A stretch of 20,741 nucleotides of DNA from JARRQB01 sp965368585 (GTDB lineage: Bacteria; Pseudomonadota; Gammaproteobacteria; Chromatiales; Chromatiaceae), in the NCBI GenBank assembly GCA_965368585.1, contig CBDUNM010000088.1:1-20741 (forward strand), written 5' to 3'. The position numbers and the translations under genes were made by a program. The first letter of the stretch is position 1, and the number at the start of each line of letters is the position of its first letter. The notes under the pieces are model-generated. The model saw only the letters and a list, made by a program, of their open reading frames with translations, was not told the DNA's origin and did not search any database. Positions 14,344 through 20,741 of the stretch are shown here, in pieces.

Positions 14344-16233
14344 ATGAGCAGTGCATACGACGCCTCTGCGATAGAGGTGCTGAGTGGCCTGGAGCCCGTT
14401 CGGAAACGCCCGGGCATGTATACCGATACCAGTCGACCCAATCACCTGCTGCAGGAGGTCCTGGACAACGCCGTAGACGAAGCCATAGCCGGCTACGCCA
14501 AGCGCATCGATGTGCATTTGAGTAAAGACGGGTCCATCGAACTGGCGGACGACGGGCGCGGCATGCCGGTGGATATGCATCCCGAGCAGGGCATCCCCGG
14601 TGTTGAAGTCATTCTGACCAAACTGCATGCCGGCGGTAAGTTTTCCGACAAGAGTTATAAATTTTCCGGCGGGCTGCACGGCGTTGGCGTATCGGTGGTG
14701 AACGCGCTCTCGAAGCACTTGGAGGTGTGGGTCAAGCGCAACGGCAACGAATACAACATCGCCTTCGCCAACGGTGAGAAGGTGTCCGATCTGGAGGTCG
14801 TGGGCAAGGTCGGGGCGCGTAATACCGGTACGCGGGTCCGCTTCTGGCCCAATCCTCAGTATTTCGATTCGCCCAAATTCAACGTTAAACAACTGGCGCA
14901 TGTGATGCGCGCCAAAGCCGTGCTCTGCCCGGGTTTGCGCATCCGTTTCACCCAGGACGGGTCGGACGAGGTCCAGGAATGGTGTTACGAGGATGGTTTG
15001 ACCGACTACCTGATGGGCGAACTGGCCGGCTTGCCCACTATTCCCGCCGACGAGCCGTTTACCGGCCATATGGCCGGTAACCAGGAAGCAGCCGATTGGG
15101 CGGTGGTCTGGCTCGCCGAGAACGGCGAGGCCGTTACCGAAAGTTACGTCAACCTTATCCCGACCGCACAGGGCGGCACGCACGTCAACGGGTTGCGTAC
15201 GGGCCTGACCGAAGCGGTGCGTGAATTCTGCGAATTTCGCAATCTGTTGCCGCGCGGGATCAAGCTGACCCCCGACGATGTCTGGGGCAATGTCAGCTAC
15301 ATTCTCTCGGTCAAACTCGCGGACCCGCAGTTTTCGGGTCAGACCAAAGAACGTCTATCTTCGCGGGAGTGCGCGCCTTTTGTCTCGGGCGTGGTCAAAG
15401 ACGCCCTGAGCCTCTGGTTGAATCAACACCCGGCGGTTGGCGAGTCGATTGCCGAACTCGCGGTCAACGCGGCCCAGGCGCGGCAACGGGCCGGGCGTAA
15501 GGTGGTGCGCAAAAAGGTCACCCAGGGTCCGGCGCTGCCCGGTAAACTGGCGGACTGCATTTCGGACGATCCCGAGCGTACCGAGTTGTTTCTGGTCGAG
15601 GGCGACTCGGCCGGCGGGTCGGCGAAACAGGCCAGAGACAAGCACTTTCAGGCTATCATGCCGTTGCGCGGCAAGATCCTGAACACCTGGGAGGTCGATC
15701 CTGCCGAGGTGCTGGGCTCGCAGGAAGTACACGACATATCGGTCGCCGTGGGCGCCGAGCCCGGCAGCGATGACTTGAGCAAATTGCGCTTTGGCAAGGT
15801 GTGTATCCTGGCGGACGCGGATTCGGACGGCTTGCATATCGCCACCCTTTTGTGCGCCTTGTTCGTGCGGCATTTTCCGACGCTGGTCAAGCAGGGCCAT
15901 GTGTATGTCGCGATGCCGCCGTTGTACCGTATCGACGTCGGTAAGCGAGTGTTCTATGCGCTGGACGATGCCGAAAAAAAAGGCATCGTCGACCGAATTG
16001 CCGCCGAAAAGCTGCGCGGGAAAGTCAGCATTCAGCGCTTCAAGGGCCTGGGTGAAATGAATCCGCAGCAATTGCGCGAGACGACCATCCATCCCGACAC
16101 CCGTCGTCTGGTGCAGTTGGCCGTCGAACCCGGTGACGAAACGGCGAACCTGATGGATATGTTGTTGGCCAAGAAGCGCTCGGGCGACCGCAAAAAGTGG
16201 TTGCAGGAGAAGGGCGACCTGGCGGAGGTCTGA
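14344..16233 (+). CDS. parE: DNA topoisomerase IV subunit B
   Basis: 629 residues, the same length and near-continuous similarity to E. coli ParE (630). ParE is the ATPase subunit of the enzyme that decatenates daughter chromosomes. The GHKL ATPase site includes EVLDNAVDEA (E38, N42), DDGRGMP with Asp70, and the GGLHGVGVSVVNA lid near 109-121; QTKERL carries the transducer lysine. The Toprim domain has LVEGDSAGGSAK with Glu419 and LADADSDGLH with Asp491 and Asp493. RFKGLGEMNPQQL and the final LLAKKRSGDRKKWLQEKGD are also family hallmarks. Lack of a large insert before the Toprim C-terminal part separates it from GyrB of this group. parC lies about 2 kb downstream, separated by a redox operon. 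An unusual hairpin with an A8 loop lies at 15964-15990. Confidence 0.97.
   Translation: MSSAYDASAIEVLSGLEPVRKRPGMYTDTSRPNHLLQEVLDNAVDEAIAGYAKRIDVHLSKDGSIELADDGRGMPVDMHPEQGIPGVEVILTKLHAGGKFSDKSYKFSGGLHGVGVSVVNALSKHLEVWVKRNGNEYNIAFANGEKVSDLEVVGKVGARNTGTRVRFWPNPQYFDSPKFNVKQLAHVMRAKAVLCPGLRIRFTQDGSDEVQEWCYEDGLTDYLMGELAGLPTIPADEPFTGHMAGNQEAADWAVVWLAENGEAVTESYVNLIPTAQGGTHVNGLRTGLTEAVREFCEFRNLLPRGIKLTPDDVWGNVSYILSVKLADPQFSGQTKERLSSRECAPFVSGVVKDALSLWLNQHPAVGESIAELAVNAAQARQRAGRKVVRKKVTQGPALPGKLADCISDDPERTELFLVEGDSAGGSAKQARDKHFQAIMPLRGKILNTWEVDPAEVLGSQEVHDISVAVGAEPGSDDLSKLRFGKVCILADADSDGLHIATLLCALFVRHFPTLVKQGHVYVAMPPLYRIDVGKRVFYALDDAEKKGIVDRIAAEKLRGKVSIQRFKGLGEMNPQQLRETTIHPDTRRLVQLAVEPGDETANLMDMLLAKKRSGDRKKWLQEKGDLAEV
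15964..15990 (+). other. perfect 9-bp inverted repeat with A8 loop inside parE
   Basis: GACGATGCC (15964-15972) and GGCATCGTC (15982-15990) are exact reverse complements flanking GAAAAAAAA. The A8 run is read GAA AAA AAA, a slippery sequence for polymerase or ribosome. It lies in coding sequence, so its role is unknown and chance is possible. Confidence 0.6.
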
Positions 16234-16556
16234 CGTTCGGCCGTAGCCGGTTTCCGACCCGGTCTTGCAGTGGCCGCTCGCACGCGCCCGTCATGCAGCC
16301 TCCCGGCACGCAGCGTCCGGGCGAGTTGAGCAAGCGCGGGGATATCGGCCAGCCGGCATTCAGACCGCCTTCGACGCATGCGAGGACGCTCAGCGATTTA
16401 TTTGCCCGGCCGCTGAATCAAACCGGGTCCGGCTCATGGTGCATCGCATCAAATTCGATTGACAAGGATCAACCGAATTCCCCACGAGTTTCCGGGACAT
16501 TAAATATTAGATTATGCGAATATATTTAAAGTTTTTACCGAGTTCCGAATATCACC
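16234..16556 (+). other. 323-bp intergenic region between parE and the cytochrome c gene
   Basis: No plausible gene is seen on either strand. The first 200 bases are GC-rich and featureless by eye, with no clear terminator for parE. The last 100 bases become AT-rich and hold an FNR-like site at 16459-16472 and AT-rich promoter-like sequence around 16497-16530, so the cytochrome operon probably has its own promoter here. Confidence 0.6.
16459..16472 (+). promoter_or_regulatory. FNR/ANR/DNR-like binding site upstream of the cytochrome c-DUF302 operon
   Basis: TTGACAAGGATCAA matches TTGAT-N4-ATCAA at nine of the ten defined positions and has near-dyad symmetry. The centre is 16465.5, about 91 nt before the ATG. 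If it acts as a class II activator site at -41.5, transcription would start near 16507; the -10 there (GACATT, 16496-16501) is weak, but several AT-rich alternatives lie just downstream. TTGACA alone could be read as a -35, but no -10 follows at 17 nt. Confidence 0.6.
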
Positions 16557-17609
16557 ATGTTTTCACGAAGAACTTTGCTGGCGTTGTTGGTCTTGTGGCT
16601 AGCGTGTTGCGGTGCGTTGTCGGCGGCGCCCAATGGCGAGTCGCTTTATCGGCAATATTGTGCAGCCTGTCATCAGACGCGCGGCGAGGGGGGTATCGGA
16701 CTGCCGTTGTCGACGTCGAAACTGGCGAGCGTTTCGGACGACTACCTGACCAAGACGATTCGCCTGGGCCGCCCTGGCCGGATCATGCCGGCTTTCGATG
16801 AATTGAGCGACGCCCAGGTGGCCGCGTTGGTCGCCTATATACGCAGCTGGTGCAATCAACCGGGCATGGAGTTTCCCACGACACCGATTGCCGGAAACCC
16901 GCGGCTGGGCGAGGCGCTCTACCGGCAGCATTGCGTCGAATGTCACGGCGAGGACGGCAGTGGCGAGGGGCCGGGGACCGGCGTGACGCGGTCGCGCGAA
17001 CGTCGATTCCTGGTGATGCCGCCGGCGATCAACAACCCGGGCTTTCTTAAGTCCGCACCGGATCAGATGATAAGACACACGATTGCGACCGGGCGCCAAG
17101 GCAGCATCATGCCGGTATTCGGCGATCGCCTCACCAAATCCGCGATCGACGACATTGTCGCCTACGTGCGAACGTTCGAAGCCCTTGCCGAGCAAACCCG
17201 GACCGAATCAGCGGCCGCTATCGAACCGTCACACGTCGTGGAGAGTCCCTACGATTTCTCGACGACCGTCGAAAACGTACGCCAGGCGCTGATCGGTTCC
17301 AACTTTCGCCTGTTTCCGGACCGGTTCCTGGAAGAGGGGCTCACCGATGAATTCAGTCACAATACCAGGCAGATCTCGATTCGCTTCTGCAATTTCAAAC
17401 AGCTTTACAACATGCTGAACATAGAACCGCGTCTGGGCGTTGTACTGCCGTGCCGGATTGCCATCGTCGAGCGCAGCGATGGATCGGTGTTGTTGGTCGC
17501 GCCGAATATGCAAGCCATCAGCCATTGGTTCAACAACCACGAACTCGAACGGCTCGGCAACGCGATGGAGGAAATGATCACCGGGGTGATTGAGGAGGCA
17601 ACGCTATGA
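16557..17609 (+). CDS. diheme cytochrome c with C-terminal DUF302 domain
   Basis: 350 residues. A signal peptide (MFSRRTLLALLVLWLACCGALSAA) sends it to the periplasm. Two class I cytochrome c domains follow: CAACH at 35-39 with probable Met77 axial ligand (RIMPAF), and CVECH at 126-130 with probable Met185 (SIMPVF). After a linker (about 208-230) comes a DUF302 domain (231-349), with FCNFKQLYNMLN and VVLPCRIAIVERSDGSVLLVAPN. Covalent heme binding and electron transfer are expected from the motifs; the role of DUF302 is not known. The stop overlaps the start of the next gene, a stand-alone DUF302 protein (ATGA), so the two are made together. An FNR-like site lies upstream. The fusion of diheme cytochrome c to DUF302 is the notable point. 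Confidence 0.88.
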   Translation: MFSRRTLLALLVLWLACCGALSAAPNGESLYRQYCAACHQTRGEGGIGLPLSTSKLASVSDDYLTKTIRLGRPGRIMPAFDELSDAQVAALVAYIRSWCNQPGMEFPTTPIAGNPRLGEALYRQHCVECHGEDGSGEGPGTGVTRSRERRFLVMPPAINNPGFLKSAPDQMIRHTIATGRQGSIMPVFGDRLTKSAIDDIVAYVRTFEALAEQTRTESAAAIEPSHVVESPYDFSTTVENVRQALIGSNFRLFPDRFLEEGLTDEFSHNTRQISIRFCNFKQLYNMLNIEPRLGVVLPCRIAIVERSDGSVLLVAPNMQAISHWFNNHELERLGNAMEEMITGVIEEATL

Positions 17610-18079
17610 AACGCCGGTGGATCGTATTGGTCTTTTTGGGGTGCTGGTCGGCAGTGACCCAGGTCAGCGCCGGGCATACCTTGATGGTGCGCACTGCGCA
17701 TTCCTTTGAAACCGCTATGGGGATACTGCAGCAAACCTTGGAGGAGTATGGGTATTCCGTGGCGCACGTCCAGCGATGCGATGGCGGCATGGCGGATTTT
17801 GGCTACAAGTCCGATTTTTACCGGGTGGTATTTTTTGGCAAGATCGACGAGGTGCGTGATCTGAGCGACAAATATCCTGAATTGATCCCGTATCTTCCGC
17901 TAAAGATACTGTTATTCGCCGAGAAGGACGAAACGGTATTGGTTGCGCTCAATCCTCTGGAACTGGCCGAACTGTTCGAGCCGGGCGATCTCCGGATACA
18001 ATTCAAGCGCTGGCACAGTGACGTCACGTCGATTTTACAGGAAGTTCGCACCAGCCGCCCAGCGCTTCCACCGCAGTGA
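17606..18079 (+). CDS. exported DUF302 domain protein
   Basis: 157 residues. A signal peptide (MKRRWIVLVFLGCWSAVTQVSA, cleavage near 22) predicts a periplasmic protein. The rest is one DUF302 domain: HSFETAMGILQQTLEEYGYSVAHVQRCDGGMADFGY, VVFFGKIDEVRDLSDKYPELIPYLPLKILLFAEKD by residues 75-109, then LVALNPLELAELF. It lacks a CXXCH motif and has one cysteine (C58) in the mature part. It starts 4 nt inside the cytochrome c-DUF302 gene, so translation is coupled and the two products probably work as partners. Similarity to the C-terminal domain of its neighbour is at family level, so recent duplication is unlikely. Function unknown. Confidence 0.82.
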   Translation: MKRRWIVLVFLGCWSAVTQVSAGHTLMVRTAHSFETAMGILQQTLEEYGYSVAHVQRCDGGMADFGYKSDFYRVVFFGKIDEVRDLSDKYPELIPYLPLKILLFAEKDETVLVALNPLELAELFEPGDLRIQFKRWHSDVTSILQEVRTSRPALPPQ

Positions 18080-18275
18080 CCCGCCGTCTGGCCGGCGGCG
18101 CTTCTGACTGTCGAGTCCCGGGTTGCCGCGAAGCTCTGCTTCCGGGCCGATCGTATCGGCCGACCTACGGGATAACACCCCGCCCGGCCGTGCGCACATG
18201 GCTTGCGCCGGCGAACCCTCCGGCAATAAGCCGAAATTCGTCCGATGCGCGACTGGCGTTGCGCCGCCGCGGGTG

Positions 18276-18281
18276 TAGAAT
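18276..18281 (+). promoter_or_regulatory. candidate parC -10 element
   Basis: TAGAAT in the context GTAGAATCCC, identical over 10 bases to the glyA upstream element. The -35 position (CTGGCG) is weak. It ends 3 nt before a GTG at 18285, so a start there would have almost no leader; this supports the ATG at 18324. Confidence 0.45.
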
Positions 18282-18323
18282 CCCGTGCCTGACGCATCGA
18301 CTCGGGCACCCATTCGTTACAGC

Positions 18324-20573
18324 ATGACATCCGAACAGGACTACACTGCCGAAGGCATCGAGCGCATTCCGCTCAAGCAGTTTACCGAGAAGGCCTACCT
18401 TGACTACTCCATGTACGTCATTCTCGATCGCGCGTTGCCGCACATCGGGGACGGTCTCAAACCGGTGCAGCGCCGTATCATTTATGCGATGTCCGAGTTG
18501 GGTCTGTCGGCGGCGTCAAAACACAAAAAATCCGCGCGGACGGTCGGTGATGTCCTCGGCAAGTTTCATCCCCACGGCGACAGCGCCTGCTACGAGGCCA
18601 TGGTGCTCATGGCGCAGGACTTCAGCTATCGCTACCCGCTGATCGACGGCCAGGGGAACTGGGGCTCGCCCGATGATCCGAAATCGTTTGCCGCCATGCG
18701 CTATACCGAAGCGCGGTTGGCACCCTACGCGCAGACCTTATTGTCTGAATTGGGCCAGGGGACGGTCGAATGGCGCCCTAATTTCGACGGCACCCTCCAG
18801 GAACCGTCATTGCTGCCCGCGCGCTTGCCCAATGTCCTGCTGAACGGCTCCACCGGCATCGCGGTAGGTATGGCTACCGACATTCCACCGCACAATCTGC
18901 GTGAAGTCGCGGCGGCCTGCATTCGTCTGATCGAATCCCCGACGGCGACGGTTGCCGACCTGGTCGAACACATACCCGGTCCGGATTTCCCGACCGAGGC
19001 GGAAATCATCACACCGCGCGCCGAGTTGGAGAAAATCTACGAAACCGGCAACGGCAGTGTGCGCGCGCGCGCGCGCTGGGCCCGGGAAAACGGTGCGGTC
19101 GTGGTTACGGCCCTGCCATACCAGGTTTCCGGCGCCAAGGTCCTGGAGCAGATCGCGGCACAAATGAACGCCAAAAAACTACCCTGGCTCGAAGATCTGC
19201 GGGACGAATCGGATCATGAGAATCCGACCCGACTGGTGGTGGTGCCGCGTTCCAACCGGATCGATCTGGAGCGCGTGATGTCACATCTGTTCGCCACCAC
19301 CGACCTGGAGCGAAGTTACCGGGTCAATATCAATGTGATAGGCCTGAACGGCAGGCCGGCCGTGCGGGATCTGAAGGGGCTGCTGACGGAATGGCTCCAA
19401 TTTCGCTTCGAAACCGTGCGCCGCCGACTCCAGTTCCGTCTGGACAAGGTGCTCGAGACCCTGCATCTGCTCGAAGGCCTGCTCATTGCCTTCCTGAATC
19501 TCGATGAGGTGATCAGGATCATCCGCACCGAGGATGACCCCAAGACCGTGTTGATGCAACGCTTCGCACTCACTGAGACCCAGACCGATTACGTTCTCGA
19601 CACCAAATTGCGGCAATTGGCGCGCCTGGAGGAGATGAAGATACGCGAGCAGCAAACGGACCTTGAACGGCAACGCAGGGAACTCGAGAAGACGCTGGGG
19701 TCCAAACAGCGAATGAAGACCCTGATTCGCAAAGAGATTACGGCCGATGCCGAGAAATACGGCGACGACCGGCGATCGCCAATCGTGCAACGCGGCGCGG
19801 CGGAGGCGCTGGCTGAAACCGAACTGACGCCGAGCGAGCCGATCACCGTTGTTTTGTCGGCCAAAGGCTGGGCGCGGGCGGCCAAAGGTCACGAAATCGA
19901 TCCGGTTGGCCTAAACTACAAGGCTGGGGACGCCTTTAGTCAGGCGGTACGAATGCGCACCAACCAGCCGGCGATCTTTATGGATTCAACAGGACGGACG
20001 TATTCACTGCCAGCGCACACGCTGGCTTCGGCGCGCGGCCAGGGCGAACCCCTGACAGGGCGTTTCACGCCTCCGGCGGGCGCCGGGTTCGTCGGCGCGA
20101 TGGGCGGAGAAGCGGGTCAGTGGTGGCTGGTGTCGTCGGACGCCGGGTATGGCTTCTTGGTCCAGACTCAGGACACGGTGGCCAACAAGAAGGCCGGTAA
20201 GGCGCTGCTGACCGTACCGAAAGATGCCGTCGCATTGCCACCTGCGCCAGTCACCGACAAGAACAGCGACCGGATCGTCGCCATCACTTCCGCGGGCCAT
20301 ATGCTGGTGATCGCCGTCCAGGATCTGCCGGAACTGACTAGGGGTAAGGGCAACAAGATCATCGGCATCCCGTCGGCGTTGGCGAAACGGCGAGACGAGA
20401 TCGTGGCCGCCGTTGCCTGTGTGCCGGAGGGACGGCGGCTGAAGGTGTGGTCCGGCAAACGGTTTCTGATGCTCAAGGCGGCAGATCTGAATGCCTATGA
20501 AGGAGAACGCGGCCGGCGCGGCAACAAGCTGCCCCGCGGCTTTCAGAAGGTGGAACGGGTCGAGGTGGAATGA
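18324..20573 (+). CDS. parC: DNA topoisomerase IV subunit A
   Basis: 749 residues, matching E. coli ParC (752) end to end. ParC cuts and rejoins DNA through Tyr127 in AAMRYTEARL. The quinolone-determining region reads FHPHGDSACYEAM with Ser87 and Glu91 (E. coli Ser80 and Glu84), the susceptible form. DESDHENPTRLVVVPRSNR and the LEEMKIREQQTDLE coiled coil follow, and the C-terminal beta-pinwheel contains GLNYKAGD, STGRTYSLPAHTLASARGQG and GKGNKIIGIPSA, typical of ParC rather than GyrA. ATG 18324 is chosen over GTG 18285 because the latter lies at the predicted transcription start. It ends overlapping the next gene (ATGA). An alternating GC tract lies at 19057-19076. Confidence 0.97.
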   Translation: MTSEQDYTAEGIERIPLKQFTEKAYLDYSMYVILDRALPHIGDGLKPVQRRIIYAMSELGLSAASKHKKSARTVGDVLGKFHPHGDSACYEAMVLMAQDFSYRYPLIDGQGNWGSPDDPKSFAAMRYTEARLAPYAQTLLSELGQGTVEWRPNFDGTLQEPSLLPARLPNVLLNGSTGIAVGMATDIPPHNLREVAAACIRLIESPTATVADLVEHIPGPDFPTEAEIITPRAELEKIYETGNGSVRARARWARENGAVVVTALPYQVSGAKVLEQIAAQMNAKKLPWLEDLRDESDHENPTRLVVVPRSNRIDLERVMSHLFATTDLERSYRVNINVIGLNGRPAVRDLKGLLTEWLQFRFETVRRRLQFRLDKVLETLHLLEGLLIAFLNLDEVIRIIRTEDDPKTVLMQRFALTETQTDYVLDTKLRQLARLEEMKIREQQTDLERQRRELEKTLGSKQRMKTLIRKEITADAEKYGDDRRSPIVQRGAAEALAETELTPSEPITVVLSAKGWARAAKGHEIDPVGLNYKAGDAFSQAVRMRTNQPAIFMDSTGRTYSLPAHTLASARGQGEPLTGRFTPPAGAGFVGAMGGEAGQWWLVSSDAGYGFLVQTQDTVANKKAGKALLTVPKDAVALPPAPVTDKNSDRIVAITSAGHMLVIAVQDLPELTRGKGNKIIGIPSALAKRRDEIVAAVACVPEGRRLKVWSGKRFLMLKAADLNAYEGERGRRGNKLPRGFQKVERVEVE
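19057..19076 (+). repeat. (GT)2(GC)8 alternating purine-pyrimidine tract in parC
   Basis: Twenty bases alternate purine and pyrimidine without a break, including eight GC units at 19061-19076. They encode the SVRARARW segment. Such tracts can adopt Z-DNA and are prone to slippage, which here would frameshift an essential gene. Confidence 0.7.
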
Positions 20574-20741
20574 GCGCACCCTTCGACATGGCGGCGCAGG
20601 ATACCCTCGCACCGGAACGTCATGAACGACGGCGGCAGCAACGGCGGGTAAGGATTCCGCTGTCGTTGGCGGTCAAGTGGACATTGGTGCTGGCGCTGTT
20701 CCTGGCAACCGGCATGGGCCTGCTCGGTGTCTACCTGATTG
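20570..20741 (+). CDS. N-terminal part of a membrane protein, possibly a sensor or signalling protein (truncated by window end)
   Basis: An ATG at 20570 overlaps the parC stop (ATGA) and opens a frame that runs without a stop to the window edge, giving 57 residues. After a short arginine-rich stretch (ERHERRRQQRRVRIP) comes a hydrophobic segment (VKWTLVLALFLATGMGLLG) fitting a signal-anchor transmembrane helix with cytoplasmic N-terminus. AGGTGG lies just upstream. This start is seen in membrane-bound histidine kinases, HAMP proteins and class III cyclases, but the domain that would decide lies outside. Calling it a sensor is a guess from this pattern; that it is a coding region coupled to parC is well supported. 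Confidence 0.7.
   Translation, partial: MSAPFDMAAQDTLAPERHERRRQQRRVRIPLSLAVKWTLVLALFLATGMGLLGVYLI

Noticed and set aside
14302..15183. A 293-residue minus-strand frame antisense to parE
   Set aside because: It lies wholly over the well-supported parE start and shows no domain pattern.
18285..18323. GTG start for parC adding 13 residues
   Set aside because: It lies 3 nt after the predicted -10 element, so it would be at the transcription start.
1..20741. Insertion sequences, CRISPR arrays, prophage genes, toxin-antitoxin or integrase genes
   Set aside because: No transposase, integrase, spaced direct repeats or phage-type genes were seen; all long frames are explained by chromosomal genes.

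Overview
The window reads as a chromosomal housekeeping region of a GC-rich (about 60% by eye, not computed) gammaproteobacterium. The arguments are gammaproteobacterial-type ParE and ParC, a DHBP synthase with a degenerate GTP cyclohydrolase II tail (RibBX type), the ribH-nusB-thiL-pgpA order, FolE2, and an xseB-ispA pair. Two-heme cytochromes with DUF302 would suit a respiratory or sulfur-oxidising lineage (Chromatiales-like), but that placement is inference.

Layout. (1) 1-110: the first codons of folD on the minus strand. It diverges from a tRNA cluster, tRNA-Pro(TGG), tRNA-Arg(TCT) and tRNA-His(GTG), which has a near-consensus promoter in front and a strong hairpin behind. (2) 753-7699: glyA, nrdR, ribD, ribE, a patatin-like phospholipase on the opposite strand, ribBX, ribH and nusB. 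This holds most of riboflavin synthesis from the deaminase step on, but no functional GTP cyclohydrolase II. (3) 7700-9160: an AT-rich gap, a DUF937 gene and a convergent BON-LysM (Kbp/YgaU-type) gene. They sit inside what is usually a continuous nusB-thiL-pgpA run. (4) 9161-11315: thiL, pgpA and an exported retropepsin-like aspartic protease. (5) 11447-13577, minus strand: xseB, ispA and folE2. dxs, often found beside ispA, is not between ispA and folE2. (6) 13730-20573: a CNP1-like exported protein, parE, a two-gene redox operon (diheme cytochrome c fused to DUF302, then a stand-alone exported DUF302 protein), and parC. (7) 20570-end: the start of a membrane protein translationally coupled to parC.

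Most genes are core metabolism: one-carbon and folate (folD, glyA, folE2), riboflavin, thiamine pyrophosphate (thiL), isoprenoid (ispA) and topoisomerase IV. The least understood part is 16459-18079. An FNR/ANR/DNR-like palindrome (9 of 10 conserved bases) lies upstream of the overlapping cytochrome c-DUF302 and DUF302 genes. This suggests an oxygen- or nitric-oxide-regulated periplasmic electron-transfer module of unknown substrate, and it is the best candidate here for an undescribed system.
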